A stretch of DNA of 64,000 nt from Chitinophaga sp. H8 (GTDB lineage Bacteria > Bacteroidota > Bacteroidia > Chitinophagales > Chitinophagaceae), in assembly GCF_040567655.1 (NCBI RefSeq), contig NZ_JBEXAC010000002.1, positions 558,001 through 622,000 of the forward strand, written 5' to 3'. How positions within the stretch are numbered: position 1 is the first letter of the stretch; every line of letters starts with the position of its first letter. This document shows positions 45,121 to 53,495 of this stretch, piece by piece. The translations under genes were made by a program, and so were the position numbers. The notes under the pieces were generated by a model. It saw only the letters and a list, made by a program, of their open reading frames with translations. It ran no database searches and was not told where the DNA came from.

Positions 45121-45919
45121 TGATTATATAGTTTTAGTCCTTACAATCCCGATATAACAAACACGGTATACCGGGAACAAATTCTTCAAATATCACTCCA
45201 AACGTACCAGTAAAGGTTTCGGAGGTATTGCATTTTCCAAGTGTGGAAATATCTTCCCATTTATGCCCAATACTCCACAACAATGCCAGGACAATTCTGT
45301 CCAATCACATATGGTGGAATTAGCAGTAAAAAATAAAACGCACTATGGGGGGTCGAGGATGATGGGTTGCTCTCTATCAAAAACGGAGTAATACCTGAAA
45401 ATTTCTGAATCACTGAAGATACGAAATTTTTAGCGCTTGTCCAATTACATGGATTTGATGGCACCGGGGTAAAGGTGCAAAAAATAGCCATTAACTTTTA
45501 ATTCACATAAAGGAGTATCATTTATTGTTGATATTTTTTCACCTTTATTTAAAGTGGCAGCTATTGGATGGCTGCAACGGCGGATCAACCCTATATTGTT
45601 ACTTCTGCTAATAATAAAGGGTAAAACAAGCATAGATACTGTAAAAACAACACTATCAGATATATCACACGTATGTATTACATAATATTTACAGTATCAT
45701 TTTGTCAATCTTTATCATGCTGCCTGTATACTGTTTTTTCTTTAGCAAAATTTGTCTATTTTAGCTATTAGCAGAACTTTTATTGTCATTTTAAGTTATG
45801 TTATTATTAAATTTTCAGCGGTTACAACCATATCCATTCCACCATTAGCAATCTCCCAACGCAATTGCGGCAGCGGCAAGCAATGGGTTTTTAATCACGA
45901 TCAATGAAAACTAGAGCTC
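45121..45919. other. 800-base intergenic region
   Basis: The region lies between the glycosyltransferase start and a small plus-strand gene. It should contain the glycosyltransferase promoter. Two minus-strand open frames of 62 and 76 codons (45261-45633) show no recognisable domain. A short TTTTAGCTATTAGC element near 45760 resembles the TTAGC-type repeats elsewhere. Confidence 0.5.
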
Positions 45920-46189
45920 ATGAGAAACTTATCCTGCACATTCGACATTAATGGTATTACTAAGAAAGTAACATTAAGAAAAGTTCCTAAAGAGCGGAAA
46001 TTCCTGGTACAATATGATGGAAATGAAACGGAATACATCATTACAGAAAAGAACGATGTAAAGTACATGCATGGTCCTGTACCTGAAACAACACTAGGCG
46101 TGCGCATTCAGTGGATGATTATGCATTATTTTTCAAACACCAAGCCTGTCAGCACTACGCCGAGGAAGATGTCCAAAAGACTTATATAA
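45920..46189 (+). CDS. Small hypothetical protein, 89 residues
   Basis: A basic, soluble 89-residue protein (CTFDINGITKKVTLRKVPKERKFLVQYDGNETEYIITEKNDVKYMHGPVPETTLGVRIQWMIMHYF). It has alternating beta-like segments and no signal peptide or known domain. It is not recognised. It has no gene partner on its strand, and its end overlaps the 3' end of the convergent gpsA by eight bases. Confidence 0.6.
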   Translation: MRNLSCTFDINGITKKVTLRKVPKERKFLVQYDGNETEYIITEKNDVKYMHGPVPETTLGVRIQWMIMHYFSNTKPVSTTPRKMSKRLI

Positions 46190-47231
46190 ATCCTTTTTCG
46201 AGAGACAGAAAACCTTCTGCAGCGTTTAACTGCTGCCATAAAATAGCATGTACGGCCTGAGCAACCGGCATATAAGCACCTATCTGTCGATTCATTTCAT
46301 AAATACACTTACTGGCATAATAACCTTCCGCAACCATATTTAATTCCAACATAGCTGCTTTTACGCTATATCCTTTACCAATCATATTTCCGAATGTACG
46401 GTTACGGCTATGTAGGGAATAGCAGGTTACCAGTAAATCGCCCAGGTAGGCGCTGGCATTATAATTATGGGCAGATACGGCCCCCGTACCAGTAGGCTGC
46501 TGTTCATATTTTTCCAGAAATGACTGCATTTCCCGGAAACAATTAGCGATATATACACTCAGGAAATTATCTCCATATTCTAATCCATGTGCAATACCGG
46601 CACCTAAAGCATAAATATTTTTCAGCACCGCAGCCAGCTGTACACCCACCACATCATTATTCACAATGGTTTGCAGATAACTGCCACCGAATTCATCGGC
46701 TACCTCCTGTGTCGCAGCTTGTTCAATACCTGAAAAGGTCAGGTAGGACAATTTCTCATTGGCTACTTCTTCTGCATGGCAGGGGCCTGAAATCGTAAAG
46801 TATTGCTCTGGTGGTAATCCGAATTGATTAAATAGATATTCGTTGATAAGGATATTAGGGCCAGGAACCAGGCCTTTAATAGCTGAAATCACCTTTTTGC
46901 CCCGAAGCGCATCCGGTGATAAACCTGCGAGTACTTCTTCCAGAAAAGCGGATGGCACAGCCAGCACAACCTGGTCGCAGGCAGCCACCATCGATGAAAG
47001 GTTGCTGTGCATTTCCAGCAGGGTAGTATCAAAATATACAGAGGTAAGATAATGTTTGTTATGATGGCGCAACTGCATATGCCGGATAGTATCCTCGTTA
47101 CGTATCCACCAATGGATACGTTTACCATTATCCGTTAAAATTTTAGCCAATGCAGTTGCCCAGCTACCACTCCCAATAATACCAGTTTTTATTCCCTTGC
47201 TCACTACGCTATTTTTCCGCAATGTAATCAA
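46182..47231 (-). CDS. gpsA: NAD(P)H-dependent glycerol-3-phosphate dehydrogenase
   Basis: GpsA reduces dihydroxyacetone phosphate to sn-glycerol 3-phosphate for phospholipid synthesis. The Rossmann motif is TGIIGSGSWATALAKIL, followed by WWIRNED. ISAIKGLVPGPNILINEYL and FTISGPCHAEEVANEKLSYLTFSG are typical, and the catalytic Lys should lie in VQLAAVLKNIYALGAGIAHGL. The ATG at 47231 is used, but a GTG ten codons later (VSKGIKTG) would give the more usual N-terminus. It starts 11 bases after the stop of an export-adaptor gene, so it is probably cotranscribed with the exporter. Confidence 0.95.
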   Translation of the reverse strand: MITLRKNSVVSKGIKTGIIGSGSWATALAKILTDNGKRIHWWIRNEDTIRHMQLRHHNKHYLTSVYFDTTLLEMHSNLSSMVAACDQVVLAVPSAFLEEVLAGLSPDALRGKKVISAIKGLVPGPNILINEYLFNQFGLPPEQYFTISGPCHAEEVANEKLSYLTFSGIEQAATQEVADEFGGSYLQTIVNNDVVGVQLAAVLKNIYALGAGIAHGLEYGDNFLSVYIANCFREMQSFLEKYEQQPTGTGAVSAHNYNASAYLGDLLVTCYSLHSRNRTFGNMIGKGYSVKAAMLELNMVAEGYYASKCIYEMNRQIGAYMPVAQAVHAILWQQLNAAEGFLSLEKGFI

Positions 47232-47242
47232 AAGTCGGCATA

Positions 47243-48661
47243 CTACTTCTTAGCCTGCCCTTCGTATAATTGTCCTTTTGGTACTACTGCTACTTTTTTG
47301 CCGTTGGCAAGTGTTTTAGAAACAATATTATAAGGTGCACTTACCACTACATCCCCTTCTTTAACACCAGAAATAATTTCAATGTTAGTATCATCCTGAA
47401 GGCCGGTTTTAACCTCCACCATTTTCACCGTATTATCATTTTGCAGTACAAAGACTACTTCCTTCAGGTCATTTTTAGAGTTATCGCCCGAAGTAGGAGT
47501 AGTATTATCATCTTCCTGTGCACCACGCTGGGATTTGCCCTTTCCATTATCAACGTGAGCCGTATCACTTGGGTCACGGGTAGTCACCGCATTAATAGGA
47601 ATAGCTATTACATTGTGCTGACGACGGGTTTGAATATCCACACTTGCACTCATTCCCGGACGAAACGGAAAGTTTTTGGGATGGCTCGGATCTATCAGAT
47701 CTTTATAGCTGTCCAATAAAACACGGATGTGAACAATATAACTGGTTACCTGCTCAGCAGAAGAGCCGCTGGTACCTGTCACACTGGCTGCACCTTTACT
47801 GGAGCTCGCGATCTGCGTAACAATTCCCTTGAATTTGCGGGCATTATAGGCATCTACTTCAATAATAGCCGTATCACCATATTTAACTTTGGGAATGTCA
47901 TTCTCTCCCACATCTACCTGTACTTCCATTACATTCATATCAGCAATACGGAGCATTTCTGTTCCGGCCATTTGTGCGGTACCCACTACACGTTCTCCTT
48001 TCTTCACAGGTAGCAAACTCACAATGCCACTCATAGGAGCTGCAATAGTGGTACGTCCCAGGTTTTTGTTTGCTTCAGTAAGATTTGCCTGTGCGCTTTG
48101 TACAGCATATTTATTACTGTTCACCTGCTGTACCGCAGCATTATAATCTGCCTGTGATGACAGATAAGTAGCTTCTGATGTTTCAAACTCTACTTTGGAA
48201 ATCACCTTTTGTTTAAACAATTCCTTGTTACGATCATAGGCCGCTTTATTCTGGTCCAGGCGTGCTTTATAGGAATGCAGGGCAGCAGCCGTATTAGCTA
48301 GCTGTGCTCTTTGCTGGCTTACTGATGCTGCAGCTTTATCTACCATAGATCCATAGATATCTGCATAAATGCGGGCCAGTACCTGTCCCTTCTTTACAGA
48401 ATCTCCTTCCATCACCAGCAGGTCGGTTATTTCCCCGGATACATCCGAGCTTACCTTTACTTCTACTTCAGGATAAATTTTGCCACTTGCAGCAACCACT
48501 TCTACAATGTCTTTGCGGGTAGCCTTATCAGTGGCTACTTTTAGTCCTTCCTCTTTTCCTATTACGCCTGCCGCTTTTAGTACCATAAAGAGTACTATTA
48601 TTCCCAGCACGCCACCTCCAAACCAATAAAGTTTTTTGCTTTTTTTCTTTTCCTTCATCAT
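47243..48661 (-). CDS. Periplasmic adaptor of the HlyD/MacA family
   Basis: The protein (472 residues from 48661, ATG also at 48658) has an N-terminal membrane anchor (YWFGGGVLGIIVLFMVLKAAG), a lipoyl-like segment (VKVSSDVSGEITDLLVMEGDSVKKGQVLARIYAD), and an alpha-helical hairpin (about 95-195). A second lipoyl half follows (LGRTTIAAPMSGIVSLLPVKKGERV), then beta-barrel and membrane-proximal domains. A low-complexity segment (NGKGKSQRGAQEDDNTTPTSGDNSKND) interrupts the last domain. Adaptors link an inner membrane ABC exporter to TolC. The gene is 27 bases after tolC, matching a tripartite system. Confidence 0.92.
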   Translation of the reverse strand: MMKEKKKSKKLYWFGGGVLGIIVLFMVLKAAGVIGKEEGLKVATDKATRKDIVEVVAASGKIYPEVEVKVSSDVSGEITDLLVMEGDSVKKGQVLARIYADIYGSMVDKAAASVSQQRAQLANTAAALHSYKARLDQNKAAYDRNKELFKQKVISKVEFETSEATYLSSQADYNAAVQQVNSNKYAVQSAQANLTEANKNLGRTTIAAPMSGIVSLLPVKKGERVVGTAQMAGTEMLRIADMNVMEVQVDVGENDIPKVKYGDTAIIEVDAYNARKFKGIVTQIASSSKGAASVTGTSGSSAEQVTSYIVHIRVLLDSYKDLIDPSHPKNFPFRPGMSASVDIQTRRQHNVIAIPINAVTTRDPSDTAHVDNGKGKSQRGAQEDDNTTPTSGDNSKNDLKEVVFVLQNDNTVKMVEVKTGLQDDTNIEIISGVKEGDVVVSAPYNIVSKTLANGKKVAVVPKGQLYEGQAKK

Positions 48662-48688
48662 ATAGCGGTTATTTCTTAGCACAGAGTG

Positions 48689-50134
48689 CTACAGGGCAAT
48701 TTTTTGATCCCGGTAAAACTCCAGCAATTTCATTTTAAATATATAATCGTATTGCGCCGAGACCTTATCTATTTGTGCTTTAAATAATTTAGTCTGAATG
48801 GTAATATAATCGATTGTGTTTAACAAGCCCAGGTTATAACGTTTAGTAGCGAAATCGAATGATTTCTGCGCTGAAGTTACTCCCACAGAAGAAGCTGAAT
48901 ACTTTTGTATCGCAGCGATAGCGTTGGCATGTGCTGTATAAATATCCTGCCGCAGTTTCTGGTTATCCAGGTCGCGGGTCAGTTCCTTATTATAAACATC
49001 CAGCTTGGCACGGTTTACAGCAGTACGTTGCTGCCATCCATTAAGTATTGGTATTCTCAACCGCAATCCTACATTCTGGTAAAAGTTATTACTTAACTGC
49101 GTGTTGAAGGGAATGGTACGGGAACCAACATCATATCTCGGACGTCCTAATACATCATAATCTCCTCCCCCCACTTTCACCGTACCCAGGGTATCTATAA
49201 ACGGGCCTTTGATGTTACTAAAGTCGCGTTCAGAATAGTTCTCAGAATATTGGGTACCCATACCTGCCGAGAATGACAAGGAAGGATAAAGGGCACCTTT
49301 GGCAGCCGCCAGTGCTTTTTTAGCTGATTGTATCCGCAGCTCATCCGTTTTAATAAGCGGATAAGTAGCCAATGCAGCGCTGTATACCATTTCCGGCGCC
49401 ACTTCATCCATACGGGGTAGCGGCAAAGAAGCGATATTGGCAGGTACTTCGGGTTGGAACGGTATATCAAATCCCAGGTTAAGCAATGCCTTCATTTGCA
49501 ATACCGAAAGGATCTCGTTATTCTGTGCGGTAACCAGGTTGGTACTGTCCTGTGCCAATGACGCTTCCAGATCTGCCTGATTGCTTTCCGGCACTGAACC
49601 GGCCTGTACCAGCTTTTTGGTGTTCTCCAGGGAATTGAGGGTAAGTTTTACCTGCACCTCATTCACTTTTACCTGTTCCTTATACAATAGTATTTGTAAA
49701 AAGGCATTTGCCACATTAAATCCCAGATCGTTTCTTGCTTTTTCCATCAGAAAGCCGTTGGCCTGCGCTTCCAGCTTGTTAGCTGCGATGGTATTTCTCT
49801 TGGTAAACCAGTTAAAAATGGTGAGATCCATTGTTAAGTTCAGATCCGAAGCAAAGTAGGATTTGGTTACAAAAGCATAGGTAGCTGGATCCGCATTACG
49901 CCCAAAGTTCAACCCACCACCAGCAGCCCCATTCAAATTAGGTAACTGGGACATCTGGCTTTGCTTCAGTGTAAGGTCTGCCAGGCGTTTTTGTACATCC
50001 TGTTGCTTTACACTGATATTATTGGCCAACGCATAATCTACGCACCGCTGCAGGCTCCAGGTGTCCTGCGCAACTGCTGGGGCAGCAAACATGAATAAAA
50101 CCAGGATCGCTCCCGTAAACTTTTGTAAACTCAT
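48689..50134 (-). CDS. TolC-family outer membrane efflux protein
   Basis: The ATG at 50134 (MSLQKFTGAILVLFMFAAPAVAQ) begins a standard signal peptide and is preferred over 50242. The mature protein contains two outer membrane efflux repeats: WSLQRCVDYALANNISVKQQDVQKRLADLTLKQSQMSQLPNLNG near the start, and the second near residue 270-300 (TYPLIKTDELRIQSAKKALAAAKGALYPSLSFSAGMGTQY). It forms the trimeric exit duct for the exporter. It is the only TolC in the cluster and should serve both adaptor/ATPase sets. The leader region upstream carries two palindromes. Confidence 0.93.
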   Translation of the reverse strand: MSLQKFTGAILVLFMFAAPAVAQDTWSLQRCVDYALANNISVKQQDVQKRLADLTLKQSQMSQLPNLNGAAGGGLNFGRNADPATYAFVTKSYFASDLNLTMDLTIFNWFTKRNTIAANKLEAQANGFLMEKARNDLGFNVANAFLQILLYKEQVKVNEVQVKLTLNSLENTKKLVQAGSVPESNQADLEASLAQDSTNLVTAQNNEILSVLQMKALLNLGFDIPFQPEVPANIASLPLPRMDEVAPEMVYSAALATYPLIKTDELRIQSAKKALAAAKGALYPSLSFSAGMGTQYSENYSERDFSNIKGPFIDTLGTVKVGGGDYDVLGRPRYDVGSRTIPFNTQLSNNFYQNVGLRLRIPILNGWQQRTAVNRAKLDVYNKELTRDLDNQKLRQDIYTAHANAIAAIQKYSASSVGVTSAQKSFDFATKRYNLGLLNTIDYITIQTKLFKAQIDKVSAQYDYIFKMKLLEFYRDQKIAL

Positions 50135-50209
50135 AGCCTGACAAAAATATAGTAATTGTGATGATACTTTCCTGCCCTTCTTGATAGATGGCAAAAATTT
50201 AGTAGGTAT

Positions 50210-50235
50210 GGCACTATGCCACACTAATTTAGTGT
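50210..50235. promoter_or_regulatory. Adjacent palindromes upstream of tolC
   Basis: GGCA-CTA-TGCC at 50210-50220 and ACACTAA-T-TTAGTGT at 50221-50235 are directly adjacent, about 75-100 bases upstream of the tolC ATG. They are likely protein-binding sites of a separate promoter for tolC and the second adaptor. Confidence 0.45.
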
Positions 50236-50261
50236 AAAACATAATATTTTATTTACTGAAT

Positions 50262-50300
50262 TTGTTAAAAGCGGCCGAAAGGCCAAATTTAAACCGGCCC
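50262..50300 (-). terminator. Weak hairpin (GGCC-GAAA-GGCC) downstream of the ATPase gene
   Basis: GGCC at 50272 and its partner close a four-base GAAA-type loop, with an AT-rich sequence after it on the minus strand. It could attenuate transcription from the ATPase gene into tolC. The T run is imperfect. Confidence 0.3.
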
Positions 50301-50339
50301 ATTGTCACTATTATGCCTTAAGCATAGTACCTACCGGTA

Positions 50340-51002
50340 CTAGACAATTTTCCCATCTCTGATTTCAATGATACGATTCCCGTAAGTGGCATTCACATCA
50401 GAATGGGTTACCTGTACAATGGTAATTTTATCCTTTTCGTTCAAATGCTTGAATAACTGCATGATAATTTTAGCCTGGTCAGAATGCAGGTTACCGGTAG
50501 GCTCATCCGCAAAAATAACCCTTGGCTCAGCTACAATGGCCCGGGCAATCCCCACCAGTTGCTGCTGACCTCCGGAAAGCTGGCTGGGAAACAGGTCCTT
50601 CTTCGCCACCATATTAAAGCGGTCCAGTACATCCGCTACCCGGCTTTTACGTTCACCGGCCCCTACATTCTTATATAACAATGGGGTTTCTATGTTTTCA
50701 TAAACAGTCAGCTCATCTATCAGGTGATACGCCTGGAAAACAAACCCTATAGCTCCACGGTGCAACTGCGTGCGCTTTTTCTCATTCATCTGATCTACCC
50801 TTTCGCCCTCAAACAGATATTGACCATCAGACGGCTCTTCCAGCAAACCCATAATATGCAATAGGGTGGATTTACCCGAACCGGATGGCCCCATAATAGA
50901 AACAAACTCTCCTTCATGAATAGTCAGATCTACATCCTTCAATATTTCATTTTTACCGAATCCTACCGGGTAGTGCTTAGAGATATGTCGTAACTGTATC
51001 AT
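50340..51002 (-). CDS. ABC transporter ATP-binding protein (MacB/LolD type), altered signature
   Basis: The 220-residue ATPase has Walker A (GPSGSGKSTLLHIMGLLE), the Q-loop region (GFVFQAYHLIDELTVYENIETPL), Walker B ([15 protein letters not shown]) and the H-loop (ITIVQVTHSD). The ABC signature reads LSGGQQQLVGIARAI; related proteins usually have [15 protein letters not shown], so Arg is replaced by Leu and Ala by Gly just after the signature. It should power the permeases next to it, with the gap of about 65 bases to the last permease on the same strand. Confidence 0.95.
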   Translation of the reverse strand: MIQLRHISKHYPVGFGKNEILKDVDLTIHEGEFVSIMGPSGSGKSTLLHIMGLLEEPSDGQYLFEGERVDQMNEKKRTQLHRGAIGFVFQAYHLIDELTVYENIETPLLYKNVGAGERKSRVADVLDRFNMVAKKDLFPSQLSGGQQQLVGIARAIVAEPRVIFADEPTGNLHSDQAKIIMQLFKHLNEKDKITIVQVTHSDVNATYGNRIIEIRDGKIV

Positions 51003-51066
51003 TGAAAATTTATTAACTTTTATAAATACTGTATAACTAATATACTAAAGTCATACGTTTTTGAAT

Positions 51067-53463
51067 TTATGATTCCGCACGCAATGATTTCACAGGATTC
51101 ATCAACGCCGCTTTGACAGATTGAAAACTAATAGTAAACAAGGCAATAGCTACTGCCGCACCTGCTGCTACCACAAATACCCATGCTGCTATATTGGTAC
51201 GGTAAGCAAAATCAGCCAGCCAGTTGTTCATAATATACCATGCCAGCGGAGATGCTACAATCACGGCAATACCCACCAGTTTTAAAAAATCGCGGGACAG
51301 CAAGGTTACAATATTTAAGACCGAAGCACCCATTACTTTGCGCATCCCTATCTCCCGGGTACGCTGTGTGGCAGTAAAAGCAGCCAGCCCAAACAATCCC
51401 AGGCACGAAATAAAGATGGTAATCACTGCAAACAAAGTTAATATGTTGCCCGTCCGCTGTTCCGAACTATACAAGCTATTAAATTCTTCATTCAGAAAAT
51501 GATATTCAAAAGGTACCTGAGGAAAAAAAGAGGCCCATGCATTTTTCATCCCGGCCGCCGTGTTTTTCATGTTCACCATATCTGTTTTTATCAGCAGCTT
51601 ACTGAGCATATAATCATATTCCGGGAAAATCACAATAGGTTCAATGGCCCTCCTCATAGACTCAAAGTGAAAATCCTTCAATACACCCTTAATCGTCCCG
51701 TTTCGGCCATTCATGCTTATCCGCTTATTTAATGCAGCTGCTGCTGACCAGCCCAGTCTTTTTGCCGCTGTTTCATTTAGTAAAAAATGATAATGTCGTT
51801 TCCCAATTTCCGGCAACAGGATATCTTTAATATCGGCATCTGTGAAATCTTCTCCCGATATCACTTCCATATTCATAGTAGTAATAAAATCTTTGGCAAC
51901 AGACATAGCAGTAATGTCCATCCCAAAATCAGCAGGTTTACCTTCTACCTTCCCAAGGCTGTACCCACCTCCTATTTTTACAGGTGAGTCATACGACGCA
52001 CTCACTGCTTTTATACCAGGCACCTGCAACAGTGCCTGCTTTAAAGGCCCCAGCTTATCTCCAACCACGGAACCATCCAGCACAATTACATGATCCCGCT
52101 CCATACCAATTTTCTTGTGTCGTATGTAATTCAACTGGGCAGCTATAACCAGGGTACAAATGATGAAAAATACAGAAGCCGCAAACTGTGTCACCACCAA
52201 TGCCTTACGTAACCCACCCCCTTTCATTTGCACCATTTTTCCTTTTAATACGGTTACCGGCCTGAAAGCCGACAGAAAAAGGGCAGGATAAGTACCAGCT
52301 ATAAAAGTAACTACCACAAATACTACCATTAGCAAAGCATATAACCAGGAGCTGCCGGCTAATCCCATTTGCAGACTGCGGTTAGTAAGGTCATTAAAGT
52401 AGGGTAAAGCCAGCTTTGCCAATAAGATGCCTGTTAATAGTGCGGATGCTGTAATCAGGGCAGACTCCGCAATAAACTGCCAGAATAGCTGGCCCCTTAA
52501 AGCCCCCATCGTTTTACGAACACCTATTTCACGCGCACGTTCAGCAGAGCGTGCTGTGGCCAGGTTCATAAAATTAATACAGGCCACCAACAACAATAAG
52601 ATAGCTACCCCTTCCAGGATATATATGTAACGAACATCATTACCCGGTTCCATACTTACCGTTGCGGTAGAGTATAAATGTACACTGGTCAGTGGTTCCA
52701 GCACATAACGTATAAAATCACCCTTGTTCAGCTGTCCGTACTTTGCCACCATAGCAGCGACATAACGATCTGTTTTCTGCTGTACCACTTCCATAGATGC
52801 ACCTGCACGCAATTGCACATAAGTATAGTAATTTGCAGGCGACCACTCCTCCGCTGTACTAACCGGGGCTGATCCAACAAAATCAAACTTCAGCTGAGAG
52901 TTTTCAGGCACATCAGCTACTACACCGGTAATACGCAAATCTGTATTTCCCTGCTTAATGATCTTCCCTACCGGATCCTCATTACCAAAATACTTCCTTG
53001 CTGCGGTGGCAGTAATGACAAGTGTATTGGGTTCCTTTAACACAGCAGCCGGATCACCCTGAAGTAAGGGAAAAGTAAACATCTCAAAAAATGGAGCTTC
53101 CGCATAGAGAAAATTTCTTTCGTTAAATACTTTATCTCCATATTGCAGGGTAATCAAATCTGGTTTACCCATCCTTACAATATTCACTACTTCCGGAAAC
53201 TCTCTTTTAAATACCGGAACTAGCGCCTTTGGTGTTAATGCCACATCTGAGGGCGTAGCACCTCCAAAACTGTAGGTCATTTTAATCCTGTAAAGATTAC
53301 TGGCATTTTTATGAAAACGATCATAAGTAAGCTCATTATGCAAATACATCGCAAGCAGGGAAAAACAGGTTATTCCCAATGCCAGTCCGGCAATATTTAA
53401 GGCAGTATATGTTTTCCTCCTCCAGAGATTTCTAAACGCTGTTTTAAAATAATTTCTGAACAT
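51067..53463 (-). CDS. MacB/FtsX-type ABC permease (paralogue 4)
   Basis: The 798-residue protein has an N-terminal helix (YTALNIAGLALGITCFSLLAMYL), a MacB-like periplasmic domain, three central helices (FtsX domain, about 280-430, with ATARSAERAREIGVRKTMGALRGQLFWQF). A second periplasmic domain and a second FtsX domain follow (RTREIGMRKVMGASVLNIVTLLSRDFLKLV). The C-terminus is PVKSLRAES. About eight membrane helices are predicted. MacB-type permeases use a mechanotransmission mechanism to push substrates such as peptides or lipids through TolC without carrying them across the inner membrane. Confidence 0.92.
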   Translation of the reverse strand: MFRNYFKTAFRNLWRRKTYTALNIAGLALGITCFSLLAMYLHNELTYDRFHKNASNLYRIKMTYSFGGATPSDVALTPKALVPVFKREFPEVVNIVRMGKPDLITLQYGDKVFNERNFLYAEAPFFEMFTFPLLQGDPAAVLKEPNTLVITATAARKYFGNEDPVGKIIKQGNTDLRITGVVADVPENSQLKFDFVGSAPVSTAEEWSPANYYTYVQLRAGASMEVVQQKTDRYVAAMVAKYGQLNKGDFIRYVLEPLTSVHLYSTATVSMEPGNDVRYIYILEGVAILLLLVACINFMNLATARSAERAREIGVRKTMGALRGQLFWQFIAESALITASALLTGILLAKLALPYFNDLTNRSLQMGLAGSSWLYALLMVVFVVVTFIAGTYPALFLSAFRPVTVLKGKMVQMKGGGLRKALVVTQFAASVFFIICTLVIAAQLNYIRHKKIGMERDHVIVLDGSVVGDKLGPLKQALLQVPGIKAVSASYDSPVKIGGGYSLGKVEGKPADFGMDITAMSVAKDFITTMNMEVISGEDFTDADIKDILLPEIGKRHYHFLLNETAAKRLGWSAAAALNKRISMNGRNGTIKGVLKDFHFESMRRAIEPIVIFPEYDYMLSKLLIKTDMVNMKNTAAGMKNAWASFFPQVPFEYHFLNEEFNSLYSSEQRTGNILTLFAVITIFISCLGLFGLAAFTATQRTREIGMRKVMGASVLNIVTLLSRDFLKLVGIAVIVASPLAWYIMNNWLADFAYRTNIAAWVFVVAAGAAVAIALFTISFQSVKAALMNPVKSLRAES

Positions 53464-53495
53464 CCTTTATATCGTTTTGTAATGATATTTTATTC

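Noticed and set aside
45261..45633. Two minus-strand frames of 62 and 76 codons
   Set aside because: No recognisable domain or codon pattern; also weak as pseudogene remnants because no parent family is apparent.
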